64,000 bases of DNA from Spirulina major PCC 6313 (GCF_001890765.1 NZ_KV878783.1:1279614-1343613), one strand, 5' to 3'; positions 26,605-35,801 are shown, numbered from the stretch's first letter. Notes: generated by a model from the letters alone, not told the origin. Translations and numbers: made by a program.

Positions 26605-27456
26605 GTGCACAATTTGGTTCTCTCCGATGCCGCATCCCAGTCTTGCCAGCAACATCTAGCCGCCCTGCGGGTCGAGTTGCTCCACAATCCTCCGGGTGAA
26701 GGCGATTTTCAGTCCACCGAGCACACCCTGTTTTTATCCTTAGCCTCGCGGCCCTTGTCGTATCTGCAAGTGCAGGATGGCAAGCGTTATCAGGGGGTAT
26801 ATCGTCCAGGGGATATGCTGATCACGCCTGCGCAAACGCCGCTGTTTGTGCGCTGGGAGGGGGAGGAACATTGTCTCAAAATTCAATTGGGGGCTGAGTT
26901 TTTGCAACGGGTGGCCCAAGACATTGTGAAAACGGCGGGCGATCGCCTCCAACTTCGTCCCGATTTTCAGGTGCGCAATGGGCAACTGGAAGCGATCGCC
27001 CGCCTCCTCCTCACGGAAACGCAACAGCCCGGCCTTGGCAACCCTCTCTATCAGGATTCCCTCACCAACGCCCTCGCCGTCAACCTCCTTCGCCACCACG
27101 CCACCACCACGCCCCACCTCCCCACCTACGACGGCGGCTTACCCCCTCCACATCTGCGCAAAATTCTGGACTATATCGAAGCTCATCTCGACCAAGAAAT
27201 CCGACTCGAAGCCCTGGCCCAACTGCTGGGAATGAGTCAGTTTCACTTTAGCCGTCTCTTTAAACAGTCCATCGGCCTATCCCCCCACCGCTATCTGATT
27301 CAACAACGCATCGAACGGGCCAAACACCTGCTCAAACAGACCGATCAAGCCATTGTAGACATTGCCCTCAGTTGTGGATTCAACAGCCATAGCCATCTGA
27401 GCAAACAGTTTCGCCAAGTCACCGGAATCACCCCCAAGGCCTATCGAACAGGTTAA
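26605..27456 (+). CDS. AraC/XylS-family transcriptional regulator
   Basis: A 283-residue AraC-type regulator with a GTG start. The N-terminal half is a cupin-like sensing domain (PGDMLITPAQTPLFVRWEG, about 72). The C-terminal 100 residues hold two helix-turn-helix units, the first around LEALAQLLGMSQFHFSRLFK and the second around IVDIALSCGFNSHSHLSKQF, followed by TGITPKAYR. It probably controls the divergent SDR gene and itself, which is inferred from arrangement only. The effector is unknown. Confidence 0.92.
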   Translation: MHNLVLSDAASQSCQQHLAALRVELLHNPPGEGDFQSTEHTLFLSLASRPLSYLQVQDGKRYQGVYRPGDMLITPAQTPLFVRWEGEEHCLKIQLGAEFLQRVAQDIVKTAGDRLQLRPDFQVRNGQLEAIARLLLTETQQPGLGNPLYQDSLTNALAVNLLRHHATTTPHLPTYDGGLPPPHLRKILDYIEAHLDQEIRLEALAQLLGMSQFHFSRLFKQSIGLSPHRYLIQQRIERAKHLLKQTDQAIVDIALSCGFNSHSHLSKQFRQVTGITPKAYRTG

Positions 27457-27582
27457 CGCCAGGATCAACCTTGCCGCTGGTTCACCTATGACTGAAGCCA
27501 TTGCTCTCACCCTAAATCTCTCTCCCAGAGCGGGGGAGGGACTTGAGTATTATCCGGATTCAGTCTGAGGCGATCGCTTCCC

Positions 27583-28137
27583 CTACTGGGGCGACTCGTC
27601 GAGTGCGATTTCGTCTAATGCTTCGGCGGGTTCTGAGAGGGGGCGGTGCTCCGCCATGATTTTCGAGAGTTCGTCTACTTCAAAATAATGGTGAAACTTG
27701 TCAGTGATTTCGAGGAGGTAGGAACGGCCTTCGGCTTGGCGGCGTTTGCGAACAAAGCCGAGTTCAACAAGTTCTTGCACCTGTTGGTAGGCGCTGCTGC
27801 CCCGGAGTTCGATCAGGTCGGTTTGGATGATCGGGGATTTGAGGGCGACGACGGCGAGGGTACGCAGAGCGCCGATGCCGAGTTCAGCGGGAACGAGGTG
27901 CTGAATCAGGGTTTCAAAGGTGGGGCGGAGTTGGAGGCTATACCCGGAGGGGGTTTCGACGATTTCTAGAGCACTGTCGCGGTGGGCGTAGTCGTCCATC
28001 AGTTCGAGGAGGGCATCGCTGGCGGTTTTGCGCCCACATCCGGCATAGTCTGCGATCGCCCCTAGGGTCATCGGTTGTCCTTTAAGGTAGAGAATCGCTT
28101 CGATACAGGTGGCGAGACGGGGGGCGGAATCGGTCAT
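27583..28137 (-). CDS. scpB: Segregation and condensation protein B
   Basis: A 184-residue ScpB from the ATG at 28137; a GTG 15 bases earlier is also possible. Two winged-helix domains are visible: LATCIEAILYLKGQPMTLGAI at the start and the conserved ELGIGALRTLAVVALKSPI then GSSAYQQVQELVELGFV in the middle. ScpB bridges the kleisin ScpA to SMC in the condensin complex that organises the chromosome. The usual motif GALRTL and the second-domain signature are intact. The gene lies 33 bases downstream of the ABC ATPase gene. ScpA is not in the window. Confidence 0.9.
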   Translation of the reverse strand: MTDSAPRLATCIEAILYLKGQPMTLGAIADYAGCGRKTASDALLELMDDYAHRDSALEIVETPSGYSLQLRPTFETLIQHLVPAELGIGALRTLAVVALKSPIIQTDLIELRGSSAYQQVQELVELGFVRKRRQAEGRSYLLEITDKFHHYFEVDELSKIMAEHRPLSEPAEALDEIALDESPQ

Positions 28138-28170
28138 AGACAACTTAAACACACAGAATTGATCAACACA

Positions 28171-29019
28171 TCAATCTAACTGATGGCCGGTGAGTTTGAC
28201 AAAGATATCTTCAAGGTTGGAGGCGCGGCACATCATCCCGGTTTTGTCGGGGATGGTGTCGAGGTGGTCGCTGGCGGCTTGGAGGGTGGGGAAAAATTCC
28301 GATTCGAGGCGATCGCCCACCTGCCGCACAATTAACCCAGAGCCGTGCTTCGCCTTAAATTCCTCCAACGTTCCCAACTCAATCAACCGCCCTCCGTCCA
28401 TAATGCCGATGCGATCGCACAAAAATTCCACCTCATCCATGTAGTGGGTGGTGAGCAACATCGTCATCCCTTGGCGGTTGAGGTCGCGGATAATTTCCCA
28501 CAACCGGCGGCGATTTTGGGGGTCGAGGCCCACCGTGGGTTCATCCAAAAAGAGAATATCCGGTTCATGCATCAGGGCGCGGGCAATTTGGAGGCGGCGT
28601 TTCATCCCCCCGGAGAGGGTTTTAACGCGGTCATCTTTGCGATCGCTCAACTCCACATACCCCAACCACTGCTCAATCCGGCGCTGTCGTTCCCCCTTCG
28701 GAATATGATGCAACCGCCCATGAAACTCCAAATTTTCCCACACCGATAAATCAATATCAACACTCATCTGCTGCAACACCACCCCAATCGACCGCTTCAC
28801 CAGCGCCGGATTATGGGTCACATCATGGCCCGCCACTTCAATCCGGCCGCTACTGGGTTCCGTCAAGGTAATCAACATCCGAATCGTGGTAGATTTCCCC
28901 GCCCCATTGGGCCCCAACAGCCCGAACATCTCCCCCGGCGAAATTTCAAACGAGAGATCCTGCACCACAGGAACGTTGTTGTAGAGTTTGCAGACGCGAT
29001 CGAGAGTAACAGCAGACAC
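28171..29019 (-). CDS. ABC transporter ATP-binding protein (DrrA/CcmA type)
   Basis: A 282-residue nucleotide-binding subunit with Walker A (GPNGAGKST, about 36-44), Q-loop, signature LSGGMKRR (about 137), Walker B ILFLDEP and the H-switch TTHYMDE. The extra C-terminal 70 residues resemble the DrrA family. Such subunits pair with an ABC-2 permease for export. No permease gene is adjacent: downstream lies scpB, upstream the crr island. The partner must be elsewhere, or was separated by insertion. The start is GTG. Confidence 0.92.
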   Translation of the reverse strand: MSAVTLDRVCKLYNNVPVVQDLSFEISPGEMFGLLGPNGAGKSTTIRMLITLTEPSSGRIEVAGHDVTHNPALVKRSIGVVLQQMSVDIDLSVWENLEFHGRLHHIPKGERQRRIEQWLGYVELSDRKDDRVKTLSGGMKRRLQIARALMHEPDILFLDEPTVGLDPQNRRRLWEIIRDLNRQGMTMLLTTHYMDEVEFLCDRIGIMDGGRLIELGTLEEFKAKHGSGLIVRQVGDRLESEFFPTLQAASDHLDTIPDKTGMMCRASNLEDIFVKLTGHQLD

Positions 29020-29136
29020 GATAATTCAACCAGTAAAGGAGTGAGCAAACGTCCCGACAGCGCAGGACATTTCGTAGGGTAGCACCATTGCGAGACCAAG
29101 GGAGAAGAGTAACTTCATTGTGGCGATCGCAACCCG

Positions 29137-29214
29137 GTTTTTGTAGGGTGCGTTAGTAGGCGAGAAATTGGGTTGAAAATAGATTAACCTTACTTCCTGC
29201 GTAACGCACCAATC
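29137..29214 (+). repeat. 78-bp direct repeat, left copy (GTGCGTTA element)
   Basis: Identical to 29899-29976 except for one base early in the repeat (T here, C there). It contains inverted ends GGTGCGTTA and TAACGCACC, so it also looks like a small MITE-like element. The pair brackets crr. Confidence 0.9.
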
Positions 29215-29301
29215 TTCAAAATCCTAAGTTTACTTGCACCTTTTGTACAAGTAGGATAGGATTGGCATGAAATTTATCCAATTCCAACAAGAAAGTTCAA
29301 A

Positions 29302-29811
29302 ATGAGTTTGTTTGATAAATTAAGTGCTTTGGTAAGCGATGATAGTGCAGATGCAGGTGCTATAGATATTATTGCGCCACTTTCTGGTGAGATTGTAAAC
29401 ATTGAAGATGTCCCTGATGTTGTTTTTGCTGAGAAAATTATTGGTGATGGAATAGCTATCAAACCAGTAGGAAACAAAATGGTTGCACCTATAGATGGGA
29501 CAATTAGAAAGATATTTCCGAGTAATGAGGCTTTTTCGATTGAATCAGACAATGGTGTTGAACTGCTTGTTCAGTTTGGTATAGACACAGTGAAGCTGAG
29601 AGGAGAAGGTTTTAAACGTATTGCGAAAGAAGGACAGGCGGTTAAAGTTGGTGATACTATCATAGAATTAGATTTAGATCTTTTGAAAATGAAGGCAAGA
29701 TCAACATTAACTCCAGTTGTTATTTCCAATATGAATGAAATCAAAGATCTGAACAAACGTTCTGGTAGTGTTGTTGCGGGTGAAACTCCAATTTTGCGCG
29801 TAATAAAATAG
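29302..29811 (+). CDS. crr: IIA-Glc (Crr)-like PTS protein lacking both active-site histidines
   Basis: A 169-residue protein that aligns end to end, without gaps, with enterobacterial and Vibrio glucose-specific enzyme [23 protein letters not shown] and [11 protein letters not shown] are shared. In E. coli IIA-Glc, His90 accepts the phosphate from HPr and His75 assists. Here the equivalents (residues 91 and 76 counting Met) are Gln in ELLVQFGID and Glu in SNEAFSIES. It therefore cannot be phosphorylated in the usual way and could at most act as a binding or regulatory protein. The gene is AT-rich, has no HIP1 site and lies between direct repeats, which points to transfer from a gammaproteobacterium. 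No other PTS gene is in the window. Confidence 0.93.
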   Translation: MSLFDKLSALVSDDSADAGAIDIIAPLSGEIVNIEDVPDVVFAEKIIGDGIAIKPVGNKMVAPIDGTIRKIFPSNEAFSIESDNGVELLVQFGIDTVKLRGEGFKRIAKEGQAVKVGDTIIELDLDLLKMKARSTLTPVVISNMNEIKDLNKRSGSVVAGETPILRVIK

Positions 29812-29819
29812 TAGAGGTA

Positions 29820-29888
29820 AGGTGCGTTATCAAGCAAAAAAGCCGATTAAAAGAGTTAAATCCGACTTTCTGCGTAACGCACTAATCC
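29820..29888 (+). repeat. GTGCGTTA-ended MITE-like element
   Basis: Starts GGTGCGTTATC and ends GCGTAACGCAC, with an interior that differs from the flanking 78-bp repeats. Same terminal palindrome family, directly after crr. Confidence 0.6.
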
Positions 29889-29898
29889 CCAAAATCTA

Positions 29899-29976
29899 GT
29901 TTTTGTAGGGTGCGTTAGCAGGCGAGAAATTGGGTTGAAAATAGATTAACCTTACTTCCTGCGTAACGCACCAATC
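29899..29976 (+). repeat. 78-bp direct repeat, right copy (GTGCGTTA element)
   Basis: Partner of 29137-29214, with one base different over 78. The 684 bases between the copies hold crr and one further GTGCGTTA element. Confidence 0.9.
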
Positions 29977-29998
29977 CCCAAAATTCAGCCATTGATGT

Positions 29999-30063
29999 GG
30001 TGCGTTACGGCGGATTTTAGATTATTTTCTTTGATGTAAATTTTAGCCGCCTAACACACCTTA
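29999..30063 (+). repeat. GTGCGTTA-ended element, fourth copy
   Basis: Ends GGTGCGTTACGGCGG and CCGCCTAACACACC are near-perfect inverted repeats around an AT-rich centre. It belongs to the same terminal family as the three elements to its left. Confidence 0.55.
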
Positions 30064-30086
30064 CAGGATTCACTAATTCGATCGCT

Positions 30087-31775
30087 TTACCCATTGCGGC
30101 GTTGATCTAAACTGTTGCCTAAGCCTTGGATGATGCCGCGTCCCACTAATCCCAGACCTTTCCCGATCACTTGGGTTAACAGATAGACCACCCCTTGGCC
30201 GAGCCAGGCGATGAGCGATCGCACCCTGGGCGCGATCGCATCTCGCGTTTCGAGGGCGATCGTCACCCACCAGCGGAGGCCTTGGAGTTGCTGGAGTTCC
30301 TCCTGTCGCGCTCCGTAGATGGATTGGTGGCGAATTGTGTTGCCGTCGAGATAGAAGAGGCGATAGCGACTTTCAAAAATGGCGCGGGGTTCGTGCCAAT
30401 AGGCATCAAGACGGAACCGCCAGGATAATTCATTGCGGAAGCGGGTCAGGGCGCGGGTGGAAAAATAGCGGCGATCGTAGAGTTGATATTTCACCGCTTC
30501 CACGTCGGCATATTGATTGAGCACCAACTGGATCACGCCATTGGCTAACTGTAAGACGAGATGATCGAGCAGAATGGCCGATCGCGCTGCGGCTTCCGGT
30601 GATTCGCCGCGATAGTCGATCTGCTCGACGGGGATCGGGGTGTGATGGATCAGATGGGCGAGGAGGGCGGCGGCGTGGGGGCTTTGGGTGAGGGGGGCGG
30701 CGATGTTGGGAAATTCAGCCCAGACGAGATCGACGAGGGCAGTGTTTTGGCGTTGGCCGGGATAGTAGCGGCGCAACCATTCGAGGGTGATTTGTTGCCA
30801 GAGGTCGCGGAGAAGGTCGGGGGTTTGGCGGCGGATTGCGTCGGGGTCGAGTTGGAGGTGTTGGGCTTCGTCGCACCAGCGGGTCAGGGTTTGACTGATC
30901 AGATAGAGTAATTCTGAACAGCGATCGCGCCGCAAAATATCAATTTCCATCACCACGCCGCTTTTATTGACCAACCCCGCTCGGCTGGCACTGAGGAGGG
31001 GCGTAAACCGGGTTGCGATCGCGGTCAGTTCGGCAGCGGCTTCTACCAATTCTCCGGCGACATGTTCCGGTTCGGCAACCGCCGGAACCCGTTCCACCTC
31101 ATCGGTGGGGGTCAAAATCACCTCCACCGGCAGCAGTTGATGCAGACACCACCGCGCCGCCCGTAGTTCGCGCTGTTGCCCTTGGAGGATCAAGCGATCG
31201 AGGGGAGCAAGGGGGGCTTGGTCGATGCGATCGCTCAACAGCGTTAGGGCTGTATTAATTTGGCTCAACCCGGAGCGGCGCAGGTTATACAGCCAAGTTG
31301 GGGGGCGGTTGGGGAAATGGGGAGACGGGATTAACCGAGTCGGGCGGTCTTTGGGCCAAACGATTTCTCCCGCTGCCACTTGCTCCAGGATCGAGCGGAT
31401 CACCGCAGGGGAACTGCCCTTGGGACAATAGCCCTCAATGCCCAGATTTTTCAGGGTTTGGCGTTGGGCAGGATCGGAGCAGGGGGTGAGGAGAATGAGT
31501 AACTGTTCTGGATGGTGGATCTGCCATTGTTCGAGGCGACCCCAATCGCCACCGCAGTCGATTAGAGTAACGGGGGTGGCGGCAGCGGGTAAGGCAGCGA
31601 TCGCCTCCGGTTCCGGCTCTGCATCCCACCCCCCCGCCACCACGATATACACCCACGACAGGGGACTTAAAACCGCAACTAACCCCAGACAGAAGACCGG
31701 ATCAGGGTCGATAATGTGGAGCGCAATAGTGCGATCATCTGGGGAAGCATTGGGGGTGGGTTTCGCATTACTCAC
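30087..31775 (-). CDS. DUF3685 protein with degenerate receiver-like N-terminus
   Basis: A 562-residue protein with GTG start. Residues 17-140 resemble a response-regulator receiver fold (IALHIIDPDPVFCLGLVAVL, then VTLIDCGGDWGRL where the phospho-acceptor Asp would be, and YCPKGSSPAVIRSIL where the conserved Lys lies). The remaining 400 residues fit my recollection of cyanobacterial DUF3685, ending in a hydrophobic segment (VRSLIAWLGQGVVYLLTQVI). Function unknown. The Asp pair at the start of the receiver and the Lys are present, so phosphorylation is not excluded. It stands alone between the crr island and ald. Confidence 0.75.
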   Translation of the reverse strand: MSNAKPTPNASPDDRTIALHIIDPDPVFCLGLVAVLSPLSWVYIVVAGGWDAEPEPEAIAALPAAATPVTLIDCGGDWGRLEQWQIHHPEQLLILLTPCSDPAQRQTLKNLGIEGYCPKGSSPAVIRSILEQVAAGEIVWPKDRPTRLIPSPHFPNRPPTWLYNLRRSGLSQINTALTLLSDRIDQAPLAPLDRLILQGQQRELRAARWCLHQLLPVEVILTPTDEVERVPAVAEPEHVAGELVEAAAELTAIATRFTPLLSASRAGLVNKSGVVMEIDILRRDRCSELLYLISQTLTRWCDEAQHLQLDPDAIRRQTPDLLRDLWQQITLEWLRRYYPGQRQNTALVDLVWAEFPNIAAPLTQSPHAAALLAHLIHHTPIPVEQIDYRGESPEAAARSAILLDHLVLQLANGVIQLVLNQYADVEAVKYQLYDRRYFSTRALTRFRNELSWRFRLDAYWHEPRAIFESRYRLFYLDGNTIRHQSIYGARQEELQQLQGLRWWVTIALETRDAIAPRVRSLIAWLGQGVVYLLTQVIGKGLGLVGRGIIQGLGNSLDQRRNG

Positions 31776-31912
31776 AGTCGCAGCAGCACATCCAAAGGCG
31801 CAACATTAACACAATATTTGGATTCCATTATCCCTGACTTTTCCCGTCGCGGGTCATCTTGTTCCAAATCCTGACTGATTTTCTAGAATTATCACCATAC
31901 AACTTGAAATGA

Positions 31913-33010
31913 ATGGCGATAACGATGGAAATTGGACTGCCCAAAGAAATCAAAGACCAAGAATTCCGCGTCGGCTTGACACCGAACAGTGTGCAAGTCC
32001 TCTGTAGCCGTGGGCATCATGTCTGGGTTGAAACCGGGGCAGGCTTGGGGTCAAGCTTTACCGATGCCGATTATGAGCAGGCGGGGGCGAAACTGGTCGC
32101 CACGGCGGCCGAAGCCTGGTCGCGGCCGATGGTGGTGAAAGTGAAAGAGCCGCTCACGAGGGAGTATGACTATCTCCACAAAGATCAGTTGCTGTTTACC
32201 TATTTGCACCTGGCCGCAGCCCGCAGTTTGACAGAAGCCCTGATGGCAGCGGGCGGCGTGGCGGTGGCCTATGAGTCGGTGGAGTTGCCGGGGGGACGGT
32301 TGCCCTTGCTTGCGCCGATGAGTGCGATCGCCGGTCGTCTTTCGGTACAGATGGGGGCGCGATATTTAGAAAAACAGCAGGGCGGTCGCGGCGTGCTGCT
32401 CAGTGGTGTGCCGGGGGTGAGTCCGGGGCGCGTGGTGATTCTCGGTGGCGGTGTTGTCGGCACGGAAGCGGCGAAAATGGCCATCGGTTTGGGGGCACAG
32501 GTACAAATTATTGATATCAATGTGGATCGCCTCACGGAACTGGAAAATCTCTTTGGCTCACGGGTGGAACTGCTCTACAGCACCCCCGCAACGATTGAAG
32601 CAGCCGTACTCAATGCCGATCTCGTCGTCGGGGCGGTGCTCGTGCCGGGGAAACAACCGCCGAAGCTCGTGACCCGCGCCATGGTGGAACGGATGCGCAC
32701 CGGGGCGGTGATTGTGGATGTGGCGGTGGATCAGGGGGGCTGTATTGAAACCCTGCGCCCCACGTCCCACTCAGAACCCACCTACACCGAAGCGGGTGTC
32801 GTCCATGTGGGCATCCCCAATATGCCCGGCGCTGTGCCCTGGACGGCGACCCAAGCCCTGAACAACAGCACCCTGCCCTATACGCTGCAATTGGCGCAAG
32901 GGGGTGAAGGAGCGATCGCCCAAAATCCCGCCCTCAACAAGGGCTTAAACGTCAAACACGGCCAACTCATCCACCCCGCCGTCCGCGAAGAGTTCCCCGA
33001 TTTGGTGTGA
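31913..33010 (+). CDS. ald: Alanine dehydrogenase
   Basis: A 365-residue NAD-dependent alanine dehydrogenase, which interconverts L-alanine and pyruvate plus ammonium. It opens with the family signature EIGLPKEIKDQEFRVGLTP. VKVKEPL contains the substrate lysine (about 76), HLAAARSLTEAL the catalytic His region (about 97), and GGGVVGTEAAKMA the NAD-binding loop (about 180). DVAVDQGGC and MPGAVPWTATQALNN complete the match. Two in-frame ATGs (31913 and 31925) are possible starts. Length is normal. It is divergent from the DUF3685 gene. Confidence 0.95.
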   Translation: MAITMEIGLPKEIKDQEFRVGLTPNSVQVLCSRGHHVWVETGAGLGSSFTDADYEQAGAKLVATAAEAWSRPMVVKVKEPLTREYDYLHKDQLLFTYLHLAAARSLTEALMAAGGVAVAYESVELPGGRLPLLAPMSAIAGRLSVQMGARYLEKQQGGRGVLLSGVPGVSPGRVVILGGGVVGTEAAKMAIGLGAQVQIIDINVDRLTELENLFGSRVELLYSTPATIEAAVLNADLVVGAVLVPGKQPPKLVTRAMVERMRTGAVIVDVAVDQGGCIETLRPTSHSEPTYTEAGVVHVGIPNMPGAVPWTATQALNNSTLPYTLQLAQGGEGAIAQNPALNKGLNVKHGQLIHPAVREEFPDLV

Positions 33011-33198
33011 CTCAGAAAAGACAACGCAGACTGAGCTGATCGAAGTCGGAGTGATCGGATTTTGATAGGCTCAACCTGAGGCTAGACAGTCCACTAGAAG
33101 CTCACACTCCAGAGGATTTCAGCAATGGTAGTGTGAGCCTCTGGCTCACTCATACTCGATCCAGCCTCGCAACTTGAGTTATGTATAAACCGTAGGGT

Positions 33199-33948
33199 CT
33201 AAGCAACGAGAAGCTGGCGGGCCCAGTCGAGGCTGAAATAAGGCGCGATCGCTTCCCCTTGAATGACCTTTAACGGCTGATCGGGTTCGCCGAGATGGTT
33301 CACCACCAGAGCCGCCGCTGTGAAGTCCTGACCTTGGGTGTAGGCATTGGCGGTGATCACGGTGGTGAGTCCGGCTTGGGTGGCTGCGGTGAGGCCGTGG
33401 GCGGAATCTTCCAACACCAGACAGGCTGATGCGGGTAGGTTCAATTCAGTTAAAACGTAGTGATAAATATCCGGGGCGGGCTTTTTCTGGGGCACAATAT
33501 CCCCCGCTGCGATCACCTCAAACCAAGCCGGATCGAGGCTGGTTTCGAGGAGTGCCATCGCATTGGGGAGGGCGCTGGTGGTGGCGATCGCTAACCGCAC
33601 TCCCGCCGCCCGTGCCGCTGTGATGAGACGTTCCACCCCTGGGCGGAGGGTAATGGTTCCGGCGGTGAGGAGTTGGTGATAATGCTCGCTTTTGTGGCGG
33701 TGGAGGCGGGCGATAAAGGCTTCGGGCGGGTCGGGGATGGGGGTATCGGCTTGGGCGGTTTGCCAATAGTGATGGATGCGTTCCTTGCCGCCGCTAATGG
33801 CGAGGAGCTTGCCGTACTCGGCGATCGACCAGTCCCAATCTAGACCGGCTTCGGTAAAGGCTTGGTTAAACGCCACCCGGTGACCGTCGCGCTCAGTTTC
33901 AGCCAGCGTACCATCAACATCAAAAATCAGGGCTTGGGGAAGGATCAT
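33199..33948 (-). CDS. cbbY: HAD-superfamily phosphatase, CbbY type
   Basis: A 249-residue HAD hydrolase. Motif I is IFDVDGTLAETE with nucleophile D10 and D12, motif II ATTSA (about 117), the lysine in IVPQKKPAPDIY (about 145), and motif III VLEDSAHGL. The helical cap (about 15-85) and the ISGGKERI stretch resemble CbbY phosphatases, which remove xylulose-1,5-bisphosphate, an inhibitor of Rubisco. The exact substrate here is not certain. The start overlaps the stop of the preceding gene by ATGA, so translation is probably coupled to it. Confidence 0.88.
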   Translation of the reverse strand: MILPQALIFDVDGTLAETERDGHRVAFNQAFTEAGLDWDWSIAEYGKLLAISGGKERIHHYWQTAQADTPIPDPPEAFIARLHRHKSEHYHQLLTAGTITLRPGVERLITAARAAGVRLAIATTSALPNAMALLETSLDPAWFEVIAAGDIVPQKKPAPDIYHYVLTELNLPASACLVLEDSAHGLTAATQAGLTTVITANAYTQGQDFTAAALVVNHLGEPDQPLKVIQGEAIAPYFSLDWARQLLVA

Positions 33949-35177
33949 TGCTTTGGCCTAACATGGCTCGCTGCCTTGAATCTTAGCATCTTGATTCCGA
34001 TCGCTTGGCAATATTTGCGACTCAGGCGCAGGAAGCGGAGGGGATAGTACAGCCCATAGAGCCAGGGCGGCAGTTCAATCCAATCGAGGTCGCGTTCGTT
34101 GATCGGCAGCAGCAGGGTGAGGAGTGATCGCACCTGTTGGGGTGGGGTTTGGAGACGGAGGGGAAAGAGGCGATTTTCTAAAACGGTGGTGGCGGTGGGG
34201 TGGGGATCAGCGAGGCGATCGCACCGCTCCGCGATCAGGGGGTTCACAATGCGATCGCGCTGCACCTGACCCCGGACCTTCTCCGGCAACGTCACCCCTA
34301 ACAGTCGTTCCACCAACCCCAACCCCAACAGCAACACCCGTTCGCCGTGATAGGCCCGACACCGTTCCCACAGCACCGCCCAATCCAACGCCGGATAGGC
34401 CTGCACCGCCGCCGCCAGATCGCAGAGATGCTGCAACTCTAGCCAGCCATCCTTTGCGCCATTTAAACAGAGTAATAAGAGCAGATCTTCCGGGCAGAGT
34501 TGCGGAAACGTGATGCCCTGATGGATGACCGGGTGCGATCGCGCCAGCACCGCCGCCACGGGCAATTGACAGGCAAAATAGGCCGGGGCAACACGCCAAT
34601 GGAGGTCAAGCTGTACCCCCGTTTCGGGATGGTGTAACACCGTTTCATAATGGGTGTGCCAGCGGTGTTGCTGCTGGGGGAGCGAAAGGCGATCGCTGCA
34701 TTGATACCCCAGCCCCTCTAACCACGCCTGCACCCGCGCCACCTGATCCACCTCCACCAACAGATCCAAATCCCGAATCCGTCGCTGGGTGACATTGCCG
34801 TAGAGCGACAGAGCCAGCGTCACCCCCTTCACCGGCAAAAGTTGCCACGGTTCCGAGGCGGCAGCCTGGAGCAGGTGACGCAGGGTGATCAGGAGTTGGA
34901 AATTGCGTTGGGTGTGGTAGTGAAACTGCTCTGTCCAACGGCTTTGCAGGTCTGGGGGGATCTGCTGCCAATGGTTCCCCTTGAGGCTGTGGTACAGGAG
35001 GGGAAAGACCCCATGCCAATGGGCTAAGTCCCCCAACGCGGCCCAGGCGAAATCGTCGGGAAACTCTACCGTTAGGGGGTCTGGATGGAACTGCGATCGA
35101 CAAATGGCCAGCAACAACTCCAGGGGGCGAACGGGCTGAGGGGCGATGGCTATGGGTTGACGGGTTGCATGGCCCAT
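33945..35177 (-). CDS. Nucleotidyltransferase-family protein (NTP_transf_5)
   Basis: A 410-residue protein from ATG 35177. The frame runs up to 35348 but the extra part is Pro/Arg-rich shadow of the neighbour. The polymerase-beta-like core shows LLPVKGVTLALSLYGNVTQ, then RRIRDLDLLVEV with the metal-binding DxD (about 155-160), and VQLDLHWRV. This fits PF14907, a nucleotidyltransferase-like family often linked to peptide or polysaccharide clusters; the acceptor is unknown. Start and stop overlap both neighbours (28 bases with the PPOX gene, 4 with the HAD gene), so the three form one operon. Confidence 0.75.
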   Translation of the reverse strand: MGHATRQPIAIAPQPVRPLELLLAICRSQFHPDPLTVEFPDDFAWAALGDLAHWHGVFPLLYHSLKGNHWQQIPPDLQSRWTEQFHYHTQRNFQLLITLRHLLQAAASEPWQLLPVKGVTLALSLYGNVTQRRIRDLDLLVEVDQVARVQAWLEGLGYQCSDRLSLPQQQHRWHTHYETVLHHPETGVQLDLHWRVAPAYFACQLPVAAVLARSHPVIHQGITFPQLCPEDLLLLLCLNGAKDGWLELQHLCDLAAAVQAYPALDWAVLWERCRAYHGERVLLLGLGLVERLLGVTLPEKVRGQVQRDRIVNPLIAERCDRLADPHPTATTVLENRLFPLRLQTPPQQVRSLLTLLLPINERDLDWIELPPWLYGLYYPLRFLRLSRKYCQAIGIKMLRFKAASHVRPKQ

Positions 35178-35722
35178 TGGGTATCGGTTTGGGTGTATAG
35201 GTGGCGGGTTTGGGGGTCGCCCCGCAACAGTAAATGATCCACCTGTTGGGCGGTGAACAGCAACAGACAAAAGGCGGCGGGGGGCTGGTGCGGATCGACG
35301 GCGATCGCTTCTTCTCCCCCTTGTACCGGCTGCTTCGGTGCAGGCCAACCGAACTGAGCGCGGGCATTGTCGGAAATCTCTCGCCAGAGGGTGAGACGTT
35401 CGGCTTGGTCTTCAGGATTCCCCAATTCGGCGGTAATGATCGCAACTTGCCCTAACAGGCGAAACTGTTCGCGGGTTTTGGGGAAATACCAACAGAGTTC
35501 GGCCCAGGGATGGTGTTGCAAATGGGCAATTTTTTCGCTGCGGCGATCGCTGATCATCCGGAGGCGATCGCCCGCCTCACTAAACCCGCGAAACACCACG
35601 GTACGATTGGCCGGATCGCCCATGGGGGACACGGTGGCCAATTGCAGATAACGGGCATTGGGGAGGGCGCGGTTACGATGGAGGGCGCGGGCTAGGGGCG
35701 ATCGCCACGGAGCAAGGGACAT
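35150..35722 (-). CDS. PPOX-type FMN flavoprotein (Npun_F5749/Alr4036-like)
   Basis: A 190-residue pyridoxamine-phosphate-oxidase-related protein from ATG 35722. The longer frame to 35839 crosses the dxr promoter. Features are [29 protein letters not shown] (the FMN phosphate site in this fold), [17 protein letters not shown] and [15 protein letters not shown]. The family binds FMN in a split-barrel dimer; the cyanobacterial subgroup has no assigned substrate. First gene of a three-gene minus-strand operon and divergent from dxr across 79 bases. Confidence 0.82.
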   Translation of the reverse strand: MSLAPWRSPLARALHRNRALPNARYLQLATVSPMGDPANRTVVFRGFSEAGDRLRMISDRRSEKIAHLQHHPWAELCWYFPKTREQFRLLGQVAIITAELGNPEDQAERLTLWREISDNARAQFGWPAPKQPVQGGEEAIAVDPHQPPAAFCLLLFTAQQVDHLLLRGDPQTRHLYTQTDTQWAMQPVNP

Positions 35723-35801
35723 AAGGAATGGGCGAATCCATAGTACAGTTTTAACTAATTCTAAAAAAATTATTATTGACGTTACACACGGTAGATTTAT
35801 T

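Noticed and set aside
29302-29811. crr as an ordinary functional PTS phosphocarrier
   Set aside because: Both His positions needed for phosphotransfer are replaced, and no EI, HPr or EIIBC gene is in the window.
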